Source of the DNA: DATFJT01 sp965230755
GTDB lineage: Bacteria; Bacteroidota; Bacteroidia; Chitinophagales; Saprospiraceae
Direction of reading: 5' to 3'
Assembly (NCBI GenBank): GCA_965230755.1
Contig: CBDDLT010000027.1
Coordinates: forward strand, 1-25,920
DNA length: 25,920 bases
Shown: in pieces, positions 15,286 through 23,593 of the stretch
How the letters are laid out: every line of letters begins with the position of its first letter
Numbering within the stretch: position 1 is the stretch's first letter
Notes under the pieces: model-generated
Told to the model about the DNA's origin: nothing
Database searches by the model: none
Seen by the model: only the letters and a program-made list of their open reading frames with translations
Position numbers and translations under genes: made by a program

Positions 15286-15965
15286 TAATTCTCCTTTTCT
15301 ACCAACTCAGTATGGAGTCCGCACTCACTTTTTTGTAAACCAGCCCATCTACCGGATCTCTGTTCATCAGCACTCATAAACGAGAACTTTTCAGTACAAG
15401 GTTCACAACCAATACTCAAATAACCCTGACTTTCCAATGGGTGAGGAGGCAGATCGTATTTAACCCGATATTCAGCGATCATCTTATTCGTCCATTCTAA
15501 CATAGGGTGATATTTCAGAGTGCTGAATTTACCGGCCGCAGTTTTCTTTAAATTGCTCCTGTGTTTGCTCTGATCTGCTCGAACTCCGGAAATCCAAATA
15601 TCCTTACTCTGTAAGATGGGTTCTAGAGGTAAAACTTTATTGATATAACAGCAGTAATCTGGATTGGAAGCAAAATAGAAACGACTATTTTGATCCAATT
15701 GACTTATTTTATTAACGGGAGACTTTAACACCGTTACCTCGATATTTAGTCTTTCCGAAATTTCATCCCTAAACAGGATGGTTTCGGGGAAATGAAATCC
15801 AGTATCTATGAAGTATATCGGGATTTTTTTGTCAAAAGTTGACAATATATGTAGCAGCGGAATACTATGAGTTTGAAAAGAAGAGCTACAAAAAAGTTCC
15901 TGTCCTTTTTCTAGAAAACCAGATAATTCTTTGTGAATTAATGAAGTTGCTTTGTCTATAGACAT
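15285..15965 (-). CDS. cysH: Adenylyl-sulfate / phosphoadenylyl-sulfate reductase (CysH family)
   Basis: 226 residues of the CysH fold, which reduces APS (or PAPS) to sulfite using thioredoxin. The nucleotide loop is CSSSFQTHSIPLLHIL, followed by DTGFHFPETILFRDE. Cys105-Cys106 (DYCCYINKV) and Cys187/Cys190 (SIGCEPCT) are the [4Fe-4S] ligands, which place it in the iron-sulfur, APS-using branch. Cys215 in SECGLH is the catalytic cysteine. All key residues are present, so it looks functional. GVRADQSKHRS and RSGRWAG are further family signatures. It is a sulfur-assimilation enzyme embedded between sugar genes and coupled by TAATG to the following SDR. It draws on the same APS pool as the sulfotransferases. 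Confidence 0.9.
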   Translation of the reverse strand: MSIDKATSLIHKELSGFLEKGQELFCSSSFQTHSIPLLHILSTFDKKIPIYFIDTGFHFPETILFRDEISERLNIEVTVLKSPVNKISQLDQNSRFYFASNPDYCCYINKVLPLEPILQSKDIWISGVRADQSKHRSNLKKTAAGKFSTLKYHPMLEWTNKMIAEYRVKYDLPPHPLESQGYLSIGCEPCTEKFSFMSADEQRSGRWAGLQKSECGLHTELVEKEN

Positions 15966-15968
15966 GTT

Positions 15969-16835
15969 TTACTGATTTGCTATCCTTTCCAAATATTTGC
16001 CGTATCCACTTTTGAGCAAGGGCTGAGCTAATTCAATTAGTCTTTCTTTGGTAATAAATCCCATTCTATAAGCCACTTCCTCAACACAACCAATTTTATA
16101 ATCCTGTCGCTGTTCAATAACACGAACAAATTCGCTTGCATCACTGAGTGATTGAAACGTTCCAGTATCCAACCAAGCTGTACCTCTTTGCATTATTCCT
16201 GCGGACAGCTGATTCATTTCAAGGTATTTCTTATTGACATCCGTGATTTCATATTCTCCTCTCGCTGATGGTTCCAAGTTTTTAGCTATTTCAACTACTT
16301 TATTATCATAAAAATATAGTCCTGGTACGGCATAATTAGATTTGGGATTCTGAGGTTTTTCCTCAATGGAAATCACCTTGTTGTTCTGATCAAATTCAAC
16401 CACTCCATACCTTTCCGGATCATGAACGGGGTAAGCAAAAACACGCGCTCCCTCTTCAATTTCCGCACTTTCCTGCAGTAATCCTGATAGGCCGGCACCA
16501 TAAAAAATATTGTCGCCCAATATTAATGCTACCTTATCTTGCCCAATGAATTTAGCGCCTAGAACGAAGGCCTGAGCCAAACCATTTGGGACTTCTTGAA
16601 CGACATAACTAAAGTGACATCCATAATCTGACCCGTCACCAAGTAATTTTTGAAATTGACTCTGGTCTTCTGGAGTGGTGATGATAAGAATCTCATTGAT
16701 TCCGGCGAGCATCAAAATTGATAATGGATAATAGATCATAGGTTTATCATAGATGGGCATTAACTGCTTGGATATCCCTTTAGTAATAGGGTAGAGTCTG
16801 GTGCCAGAACCACCGGCAAGTATTATTCCTTTCAT
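15969..16835 (-). CDS. rfbA: Glucose-1-phosphate thymidylyltransferase
   Basis: RmlA joins dTTP and glucose-1-phosphate to give dTDP-glucose, the substrate of RfbB. At 288 residues it is full length. The signature LAGGSGTRLYPITKGISKQLMPIYDKPMIYYPLS covers residues 6-39, and LGDNIFYG with the metal-binding Asp is near residue 112. EEKPQNPKSNYAVPGLYFYD, RGEYEITDVN and RGTAWLDTGTFQSL follow in the expected order. It starts at an ATG 3 bp after the wbpB stop and ends 3 bp before cysH, so it is firmly inside the operon. Confidence 0.97.
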   Translation of the reverse strand: MKGIILAGGSGTRLYPITKGISKQLMPIYDKPMIYYPLSILMLAGINEILIITTPEDQSQFQKLLGDGSDYGCHFSYVVQEVPNGLAQAFVLGAKFIGQDKVALILGDNIFYGAGLSGLLQESAEIEEGARVFAYPVHDPERYGVVEFDQNNKVISIEEKPQNPKSNYAVPGLYFYDNKVVEIAKNLEPSARGEYEITDVNKKYLEMNQLSAGIMQRGTAWLDTGTFQSLSDASEFVRVIEQRQDYKIGCVEEVAYRMGFITKERLIELAQPLLKSGYGKYLERIANQ

Positions 16836-16838
16836 GAT

Positions 16839-17816
16839 TTAAGTTTTAATAAATGGATGTTGGTCTTGACTTAAAGAATTAAACGGATGCATATCAGTTT
16901 CACTGCCCAGTTTGGGTTCAGCAATTCTAATCTCCCTGCACAATTCTATTGAATTTCGACATTCCTCTACACCAAAACCTATGCCGTCCAGAATTCTTCG
17001 ATAACTCAAAGTATGCAGTTCTTCGAAACCATGACTAAAGTCGAAATGATAATCATCAATACTCAGATTTCTATATGTTCTCTCGCCCTTGGCCACGCTT
17101 TCCTGGGGCAGAGTATTTGGATTAATACTTAAGAACCACTTAACCCGTGCTTGAGGAAATGTCAGCACCCCACTGGACCGATCATGGCTGTTTTGATGGA
17201 CTTGCAGTCCGTTATGCTTTCCGAAAACCCAACTAAGCAGATCAAATAGATGAATACCAATATTAGTAGCAATTCCACCTGATTTTTGAATGTCAGATTT
17301 CCAACTGGCATAATACCACATTCCTCTACTGGTAATATAGCTTAGATCAACTTCAAAAAACTGATCTTTATTTTCTTCGCAATATTGCTTGAGTTTTTTG
17401 GCCTCTTCATGGAGCCTCAGTTGTAGAATAGAATGCAACTTTCTCGAATATCTTACTTCCAAATTCTGTAGAGCATCTAAATTCCAAGGGTTGAGAACTA
17501 AAGGTTTTTCGCAAATGACATCGGCGCCTAGCCTCATTCCCAATCTACAGTGAGAATCATGCAGGTAATTAGGACTACATACAACCAAGAAGTCCACTCC
17601 TTTGCCTTGTTGCCGGAGTTTTTCTAAATGTCGGTCAAATCTCTCAAATTCTGTGAAAAAAGCTGCATTCGGAAAATAGCTATCTAAAATTCCAACAGAA
17701 TCGCAAGGATCATACGCGGCTACCAGTTCATTCCCAGTAGCTTTAATCGCCTTCAAATGCCTCGGAGCTACATATCCTGCAACTCCAATAAGTGCAAAAG
17801 TTTTAATCTCAGCCAA
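16839..17816 (-). CDS. wbpB: UDP-GlcNAcA 3-oxidase/dehydrogenase, WbpB/WlbA type (Gfo/Idh/MocA)
   Basis: A Gfo/Idh/MocA oxidoreductase of 325 residues. FALIGVAGYVAPRHLKAIKATGN at 7-29 is the NAD loop in the form specific to WlbA/WbpB, and ICEKPLVLNPWN at 101-112 contains the catalytic Lys104. GGIATNIGIHLFDLLSWVFG follows later. The enzyme oxidises C3 of UDP-GlcNAcA to the 3-keto form, which WbpE then aminates. It begins with TTG at 17816, overlapping the wbpD stop by 8 bp. No ATG lies near, and the TTG gives the usual distance to the glycine loop. Adjacent wbpD and the distant wbpE and dehydrogenase complete the pathway. Confidence 0.91.
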   Translation of the reverse strand: MAEIKTFALIGVAGYVAPRHLKAIKATGNELVAAYDPCDSVGILDSYFPNAAFFTEFERFDRHLEKLRQQGKGVDFLVVCSPNYLHDSHCRLGMRLGADVICEKPLVLNPWNLDALQNLEVRYSRKLHSILQLRLHEEAKKLKQYCEENKDQFFEVDLSYITSRGMWYYASWKSDIQKSGGIATNIGIHLFDLLSWVFGKHNGLQVHQNSHDRSSGVLTFPQARVKWFLSINPNTLPQESVAKGERTYRNLSIDDYHFDFSHGFEELHTLSYRRILDGIGFGVEECRNSIELCREIRIAEPKLGSETDMHPFNSLSQDQHPFIKT

Positions 17817-18393
17817 CTAATTTTACTTTTCCGTCCTGATTATAATACCATTCACCACTTGTACTGCACTGTGCTTTTCCTTCTTGGTCAAAACTTAACT
17901 TTTGTCCTGAACGACTCACATAACCTACGATCTTACCAGGAACTCCTACTACCATGGCATAATCTGGTATATTTCGATTAACAACAGATCCGGCACCTAT
18001 GAATGCGAACTTACCAATACTGTTTCCGCAAACAATTGTTGCATTCGCCCCTATTGTTGCTCCTTGCCCCACATTAGTTGTGAGAAAATTGTTTTTTTGT
18101 TCGATAAAGGCCCTTGGTCGATTTACATTGGTAAAGACCGCAGAAGGACCTATGAAAACCTCGTTGTCGATAACCACTCCGGAATACAGTGACACATTAT
18201 TTTGAACTTTTACCCCATTGCCTATGACAACCCCATCTGCTACAAAACAGTTTTGTCCCAGTATGCAGTGACTACCAATACTTGCATTTTTCATAATATG
18301 GCAAAAATGCCAAATCTTAGTCCCGATACCAATATTGGCACCTTGGTCAACAATGGAACTGGGATGTAGGAAATAGTTTTTCTCAGCACTCAT
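17809..18393 (-). CDS. wbpD: UDP-2-acetamido-3-amino-2,3-dideoxy-glucuronate N-acetyltransferase (WbpD/WlbB type)
   Basis: A left-handed beta-helix acetyltransferase of 194 residues made of hexapeptide repeats (I-G-x-G-x-x-I type) from about residue 12 to 155. The segment GTKIWHFCHIMKNASIGSHCILGQNCFV, with an acceptor-side His, and the NRPRAFI turn are characteristic of WbpD/WlbB. It acetylates the 3-amino group from acetyl-CoA to give UDP-2,3-diacetamido-2,3-dideoxy-glucuronate. A related acetyltransferase acting on another amino sugar is possible, but the adjacent wbpB argues for this function. It has an ATG start 9 bp after the tyrosine kinase gene. Confidence 0.91.
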   Translation of the reverse strand: MSAEKNYFLHPSSIVDQGANIGIGTKIWHFCHIMKNASIGSHCILGQNCFVADGVVIGNGVKVQNNVSLYSGVVIDNEVFIGPSAVFTNVNRPRAFIEQKNNFLTTNVGQGATIGANATIVCGNSIGKFAFIGAGSVVNRNIPDYAMVVGVPGKIVGYVSRSGQKLSFDQEGKAQCSTSGEWYYNQDGKVKLVG

Positions 18394-18402
18394 TACAATA
18401 TA

Positions 18403-20760
18403 CTACTTGGATTTTTTCCAGAACTCCCACCATTTTGGTTCCGGATCATCAGAATAGTATCCATAGCCATAGCCGTATCCATAGCCGTAACCATAACCGT
18501 AGCCTCCTTGTTTTTTGACCCCATTTAGGACGATTCCCATTCTTGGAAGCTTTTTCTCTCGATATAAGTTATCCAGCATGGATATTAGATTCTTTGTGGT
18601 GTAATTAAATCGAGAAATCACCAGGGTCTGATCTACATAATCCGCAAGTAATAAAGAGTCAGTAACCAATCCAACAGGAGCAGAATCAATGATGATGATA
18701 TCATAGATCTCATTCAACTCCTCTAAAGTTTGCTTCAATTTATCGCCTAACAAGAGTTCAGAAGGATTAGGAGGCAATGGGCCGCAATCCAGATAGTCTA
18801 AATTCTCGTATCCATCTACAGATTTTATCAGTTTGCTGAGGTCTGTTTCCTCACCAACCAGATAATTGGTTATTCCCTTTGGATCCTTGGTTCCGGTGAG
18901 ATAGAGCGATAATTTGGGTTTTCTTAAGTCAAGCCCGAGAAGTAGGGCCTTTTTACCGGATAGTTCCATACTTGCGCCCAAGTTAACGGAGACAAATGTT
19001 TTTCCCTCACCACTAATACTGGATGTAACCAAAAGTGTTTTAAAAGAATTACCGGAAGCGTTGTAATTCAAGTTCGTTCTCAATAGTCTGAACATTTCTG
19101 CTATACTACTTCTACTCGCTTTTTTAACTACAATACCGGTATTATCTTTCTCATTAAAAGCAATGGTACCCAGGAATGGAATTGAAGTTATACCCTGAAT
19201 GAATTCTTTAGAATGAACTTTATTATCAAAAAAGAACAGTAGGAAAATTCCCAAAAGGGGTAGAAGAAGACCCAATCCACCAGCAAACAAGTAAATTTGT
19301 TCTTTCTTTGGACTCACCAAACTCGTCAAAACCGGAGGTTCCAATATTCTGGCATTACTGGTTTGAGCTGCTATTTGTAGCGCAGTTTCTTCCCTCTTTT
19401 GTAAGAGGAATAGAAAAAGTTGTTCCTTAATTTGCTGTTGCCTCATGATTTGAAGCAACTGTCTTTCTATTCTGGGTATGGTGGATATCTTTTCCTGAAT
19501 TGGCTTGGTCTGTTCTTCGAGTTTATCCCTCTTAAGCTTGACGTCTTCCAAAGTTGAATTTATGCTCAACAAGATATTCTCACGAATATTAGCCAGTTTC
19601 TCTTCATAAGTAGACACCGCCGGATTGCTTGGAGTTGCGGACTCAAGGAAGTTTTCACGGTCAAAAATTAGCTGGTTATATTCCGCTACCAATTGCCCCA
19701 TTTCTTCCCCTAATATTTCACCTCCAAAAGGAAGTTTCTCGTATTTCTGATTATTTAAAAGCTTAGACTTGGTTTTATTTAAGAGTTCTATCTGAAGTTC
19801 TATTCTTGATACCTCTTGGTCTATATTTTTTAATTCGCCCAGGAATTCTGTAGCCTTCTGGCTAGGATCAACTGGAATTTCATTTATTCTCTTAAATCCT
19901 TCTACTTCTTTTTCAACATCGTATAATTCATCCGAGATAAACTCGAGTCGTTCTTGAATAAACTTCAAGGTCTTTTGTCCCGATACGTTTTTTGACTCAA
20001 TGGTGTTTTTATTGTAAACCTGAACCAATGTATTGATAATATCTACAGCTTTTTCGGGAGTTCTGTCCTCAAGACTTATTTGAACTACGTCAGAACTACT
20101 GATAGTGCGAAGGTTCAGTTTTCGAGCGTAGGCTCTGGCAATATTTTCCGGATTGCTATATCTTAATTTAAAAGTACCACCACCTTCAATATTTTTGGTT
20201 AATCCTATTCTGTAGAATTCATTATCTAAGGTAAAAAGCTCATCAAATGAATAGACCAAGGTATCAGAGTCACTGCGTAGCAATTTAAACTCCTTATCGT
20301 TGTCAACACTAATTCTGAAATTGACGGGTACGGATTTCTGTGCTACGCCATTACGCTCTAATGAAAGAGGAACATTTTTGTACAATTCACTATCCTTGAT
20401 TCTACCTTCCTTGAAGTATTGAAGCTCTAAACCTAGACTATCAACTACCTCCAGCATCAAGGTGCTCGATTTTAGAATCTGAAGTTCATTCGCTAAGTCC
20501 GTATTTCTATTTCCAGTGTTCAAGCCATATTCAGAAAGAATTGCTTCTTGTGAAAGACCGTTTTTCTTTTCGAAATCGACAAATACTGACCCCTTCACTT
20601 CATAAATCTCTGTACTGTATCTCAAGTAGGTCCATGCCGCCAAAAGCCCAAGTATTAGGCCAAGAGCCAACCAATACCAATTCCTCAGAAGAAGATAAAA
20701 GTACTTCTTTATATCTTCTTCTATATTGCTGTTTTTGTTATTTATTTGATACGATTCCAT
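18403..20760 (-). CDS. Wzc-type polysaccharide co-polymerase / BY-kinase tyrosine autokinase
   Basis: 785 residues of an inner-membrane chain-length and export regulator. The order is: TM1 at 28-48; a periplasmic Wzz region with a long coiled coil (about 265-460); a PRIERQLLQIMRQQQIKEQLFLFLLQKREE segment (GNVR-like); TM2 at 489-512; and a cytoplasmic kinase. The kinase has Walker A SISGEGKT at 581-588, Walker A' in LLLGLDLRKP (606-615; the first Asp of the usual motif is Gly) and Walker B IIIIDSAP at 688-695. The C-terminal tyrosine cluster is eight Gly-Tyr dipeptides plus Tyr769, nine tyrosines in all, then a Trp-rich tail. Autophosphorylation there, reversed by the phosphatase at 21553, normally controls polymer assembly. 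It lies 8 bp after the Wza-type gene. Confidence 0.94.
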   Translation of the reverse strand: MESYQINNKNSNIEEDIKKYFYLLLRNWYWLALGLILGLLAAWTYLRYSTEIYEVKGSVFVDFEKKNGLSQEAILSEYGLNTGNRNTDLANELQILKSSTLMLEVVDSLGLELQYFKEGRIKDSELYKNVPLSLERNGVAQKSVPVNFRISVDNDKEFKLLRSDSDTLVYSFDELFTLDNEFYRIGLTKNIEGGGTFKLRYSNPENIARAYARKLNLRTISSSDVVQISLEDRTPEKAVDIINTLVQVYNKNTIESKNVSGQKTLKFIQERLEFISDELYDVEKEVEGFKRINEIPVDPSQKATEFLGELKNIDQEVSRIELQIELLNKTKSKLLNNQKYEKLPFGGEILGEEMGQLVAEYNQLIFDRENFLESATPSNPAVSTYEEKLANIRENILLSINSTLEDVKLKRDKLEEQTKPIQEKISTIPRIERQLLQIMRQQQIKEQLFLFLLQKREETALQIAAQTSNARILEPPVLTSLVSPKKEQIYLFAGGLGLLLPLLGIFLLFFFDNKVHSKEFIQGITSIPFLGTIAFNEKDNTGIVVKKASRSSIAEMFRLLRTNLNYNASGNSFKTLLVTSSISGEGKTFVSVNLGASMELSGKKALLLGLDLRKPKLSLYLTGTKDPKGITNYLVGEETDLSKLIKSVDGYENLDYLDCGPLPPNPSELLLGDKLKQTLEELNEIYDIIIIDSAPVGLVTDSLLLADYVDQTLVISRFNYTTKNLISMLDNLYREKKLPRMGIVLNGVKKQGGYGYGYGYGYGYGYGYYSDDPEPKWWEFWKKSK

Positions 20761-20768
20761 TGTTAAAT

Positions 20769-21551
20769 TTACCTGGTCAGTGCAATTATCAAGGTTATGA
20801 CGGATAATACACCTGAACTGTAAGAAATCAATCTTTGTGCCGGATCTGCAACCGTGGCTACTCGCGCCTTGAGCGGTTCAACATAAATAAAATCATTTTG
20901 CTGAACGTAAAAATATGGAGAACTAAATACTTCAAAGTCCTGTAGATTTAATCTTTGATAGGTTCTAACTCCATCTTCTTCCCTCACAATCAATATATTA
21001 GTCCTATTCGCATAACTTGTAAGATCACCTGCGATACCGATTGCCTCCAAAATTGTTGTTCTTTTATTGGTCAGTCGAATCATACCCGGATTGTTCACCT
21101 CACCGGCAACCGTAATTTTGAAATTTAAAAATCTCACATTGACGACAACATCTTTGAGGTAGGGCTTAATCAACTCTGATATTTTACTTTTTATTTCCGC
21201 AATAGTCAATCCTTCAACTTGCACTTTGCCAACCACAGGTAGGTCAACATTTCCTTCTAAATCCACAAAGTATCCTTCAAACAGCTCTAGGTTTTCCGTA
21301 TTGTTAAATCTTTGTTGATTATTGTTATTCGTAGCACCAGTAGAAACATTAAATGGTGCTGCAGCTTCCATATTGAAACTGTAAACATCAATTTTTAACA
21401 GATCCTCTTTTTGAACTTTCAAATCAATTTGATTTAGAATTTCTTCTTGTTGAGGCATGGCTTGATCCGGTGAAAAAGAAACCAGGGATTCATGCTTGAC
21501 ACAAGCCGTTAAAAAAAGGATGGTTAATAGTGGTATTAAATACTTTATCAT
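20769..21551 (-). CDS. Wza-type outer-membrane polysaccharide export lipoprotein
   Basis: From the ATG at 21551 this is 260 residues with a lipoprotein signal peptide, MIKYLIPLLTILFLTAC, and Cys17 as the lipidated residue. An in-frame ATG four codons upstream overlaps the phosphatase gene and is less likely. A Poly_export domain follows (KEDLLKIDVYSFN ... GNVDLPVVGKVQVEGLTIAEIKSKISELIKPYLKDVVVNVRF). Then comes an SLBB-like domain starting at ITVAGEVNNPGMIRLTNKRTTILEAIGIAGDL. The C-terminal hydrophobic helix (about 238-258) would form the outer-membrane pore in the octameric channel. It works with the adjacent Wzc-type kinase to carry polymer across the periplasm. Confidence 0.92.
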   Translation of the reverse strand: MIKYLIPLLTILFLTACVKHESLVSFSPDQAMPQQEEILNQIDLKVQKEDLLKIDVYSFNMEAAAPFNVSTGATNNNNQQRFNNTENLELFEGYFVDLEGNVDLPVVGKVQVEGLTIAEIKSKISELIKPYLKDVVVNVRFLNFKITVAGEVNNPGMIRLTNKRTTILEAIGIAGDLTSYANRTNILIVREEDGVRTYQRLNLQDFEVFSSPYFYVQQNDFIYVEPLKARVATVADPAQRLISYSSGVLSVITLIIALTR

Positions 21552-21552
21552 A

Positions 21553-22305
21553 TTAGGACGCATTCAATGTTAATGAATGTAATGCTTTGTTTTGCCAATT
21601 CTGATTAAGAATCTTATGCAATTTTTTATCGGCAAGGAGCTTTTTTAATTTGAGAATATGATTGGAATTATGGAGATCAGTTCCCAAAAAACTAACCATA
21701 TTATTTTCAATAAGTCTATGCGCTATTTTTTGGACAGTTTTACCATAATTTCCACTTAGAGATAACAAATTTACCTGTAGCAAAACGCCTTGTTCTTTCA
21801 GTTGCTCGTATCGTTCAAAATGATTGCCCCAGTAAGTATATCTTTCCGGATGAGCCAATATTGGCTGGAACCCTTTGGTTTGTATTTTAAACAGAATTTC
21901 GTCAATACCCGGGGTCTCTGCGAAAAACGATTGTTCGACTAAAAGATAATTATTCTTAAATGGTAGCAGCTCTCCGGAATCCAGTAATTCTTCAAAATGT
22001 TCATCAATAAAATACTCTGCAGAAGCGCTAATTTCAATATCAATTTTTCGATTTACCAGCTCCTCTTTTAAGTCTTCTAACTTGCTTAGAATAATTTCTT
22101 TGGTATTCGGATAGTATTCATAGTGAATATGAGGGGTCGTGATGATTTCCCTATAACCCAAACTCTTTAATTCCCCAATGAGAAATAGGCTATCCTCCAT
22201 GTCCTTTGCACCGTCATCTATACCCGGTAATAGATGAGAATGCATGTCCACTTCCAAAATGGAAAAATCTCGAACACCCTGTTTTTTTTGAAAAAACTTA
22301 ATCAT
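21553..22305 (-). CDS. PHP-type protein tyrosine phosphatase (CpsB/YwqE family)
   Basis: A metal-dependent phosphatase of 250 residues, from the ATG at 22305 (a TTG two codons upstream is possible). Metal ligands are visible in order: DMHSHLLPGIDDGA at 20-33 (His22, His24), TTPHIHYEYYPN, SAEYFID, LAHPERYTYW and LGTDLHNS. This matches the PHP phosphatases of Gram-positive capsule loci and Bacteroidota, in place of the Wzb low-molecular-weight phosphatase of enterobacteria. It most likely dephosphorylates the Tyr-rich tail of the neighbouring kinase. It is cytoplasmic and is followed within one or two bases by the Wza-type gene. Confidence 0.92.
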   Translation of the reverse strand: MIKFFQKKQGVRDFSILEVDMHSHLLPGIDDGAKDMEDSLFLIGELKSLGYREIITTPHIHYEYYPNTKEIILSKLEDLKEELVNRKIDIEISASAEYFIDEHFEELLDSGELLPFKNNYLLVEQSFFAETPGIDEILFKIQTKGFQPILAHPERYTYWGNHFERYEQLKEQGVLLQVNLLSLSGNYGKTVQKIAHRLIENNMVSFLGTDLHNSNHILKLKKLLADKKLHKILNQNWQNKALHSLTLNAS

Positions 22306-22333
22306 AGCCAAATCTCAATATCCGAATAATTTC

Positions 22334-23593
22334 TTATATAATCATTCCGGCACCTACTGTTTCATTGGTCCCTTCATCGATCAAAATGACACTACCCGTA
22401 ATTCTATTTCTGCGATATGGATCAACAAACAAAGGCTTGGTACTTCGAATCTTAATCCTTGCGATATCATTCATGCCGATACTAAGATCATCAAGATTCC
22501 TATGCAGCGTATTGATATCTAACTTGTAATTGATTTCCTTAATAACACATCTTGCCTCCTGGGTAGTATGCATAAGCGCATACTTACCTCTTAATTGCAA
22601 TGGTCTGGGGTTGAACCAACAGATCATTACTTCTATATCTTGAGTTACATCGGTTTGATTACCTTCTCTAACAATCATATCTCCTCTACTACAATCAATA
22701 TCATCTTCTAATTCAATCGCAACACTCATAGGCGGAAATGCCTCTTCAATTTCACCCTCAAAGGTCTGAATACTCTTTATTTTAGACATTAATCCGCTCG
22801 GGTGAACCAAGACCTGATCTCCCTTTTTCAGAATACCACCCGCAACACGCCCGGAATATGCTCGATAATCGTGAAACTCATCTGTATTTGGTCGAATTAC
22901 ATACTGCACAGGGAATCTGGTATCTATCAAATTGTAGTCACTACCAATATGCACATTCTCCAAGTAATAGAGTAGGGTAGAACCACGATACCAAGACATA
23001 TTTTCGGATGGATCAACAACATTGTCTCCCTTTAAAGCTGACATAGGGATAAAGTGTATATCCTTTATTGATAATTTGGAGGCAAAACCCTCAAATGATT
23101 CTTTGATTTTCTCATATTGTTCTTCACTCCATTCTACCAGATCCATTTTGTTGATACAAACAACGAGATGTGGAATTTGTAACAACGAAGCAATAATGGC
23201 ATGCCTCTTCGTTTGTTCAATTACCCCTTTCCTTGCATCAATTAGAATCAAAGCGACATTGGCCGTGGATGCGCCAGTAACCATATTTCTAGTATACTGA
23301 ATATGACCGGGAGTATCTGCTATAATGAACTTTCTCTTGGGAGTGGAAAAGTATCTATAAGCAACATCAATGGTAATACCCTGTTCTCTCTCTGATTTCA
23401 ATCCGTCTGTTAGAAGAGCAAGATTTACTTCTTCCTCTCCTCTTTTTTCAGAGCTCTCCTTGATTTGATCATACTGATCTTCGAATATTGATTTAGAATC
23501 GTAAAGCAATCTTCCGATCAAAGTACTCTTTCCATCATCTACACTTCCAGCTGTAGTAAATCTAAGTAATTCCGAATTTGTGTACTCACTCAT
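22334..23593 (-). CDS. cysN: Sulfate adenylyltransferase subunit 1 (ATP-sulfurylase GTPase subunit)
   Basis: A 419-residue EF-Tu-like GTPase that couples GTP hydrolysis to APS formation by CysD. Motifs: TAGSVDDGKSTLIGRLLYDSK (G1, 14-34), an EQGITIDVAYRYF switch segment, ADTPGHIQYTRNMVTGAS (G3), and CINKMDLVEWSEE (G4). It ends at the usual point for stand-alone CysN, so there is no fused CysC APS kinase. The ATG begins at the base next to the galE stop. In most genomes cysN directly follows cysD; here galE and a four-helix-bundle pseudogene lie between them. Confidence 0.96.
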   Translation of the reverse strand: MSEYTNSELLRFTTAGSVDDGKSTLIGRLLYDSKSIFEDQYDQIKESSEKRGEEEVNLALLTDGLKSEREQGITIDVAYRYFSTPKRKFIIADTPGHIQYTRNMVTGASTANVALILIDARKGVIEQTKRHAIIASLLQIPHLVVCINKMDLVEWSEEQYEKIKESFEGFASKLSIKDIHFIPMSALKGDNVVDPSENMSWYRGSTLLYYLENVHIGSDYNLIDTRFPVQYVIRPNTDEFHDYRAYSGRVAGGILKKGDQVLVHPSGLMSKIKSIQTFEGEIEEAFPPMSVAIELEDDIDCSRGDMIVREGNQTDVTQDIEVMICWFNPRPLQLRGKYALMHTTQEARCVIKEINYKLDINTLHRNLDDLSIGMNDIARIKIRSTKPLFVDPYRRNRITGSVILIDEGTNETVGAGMII

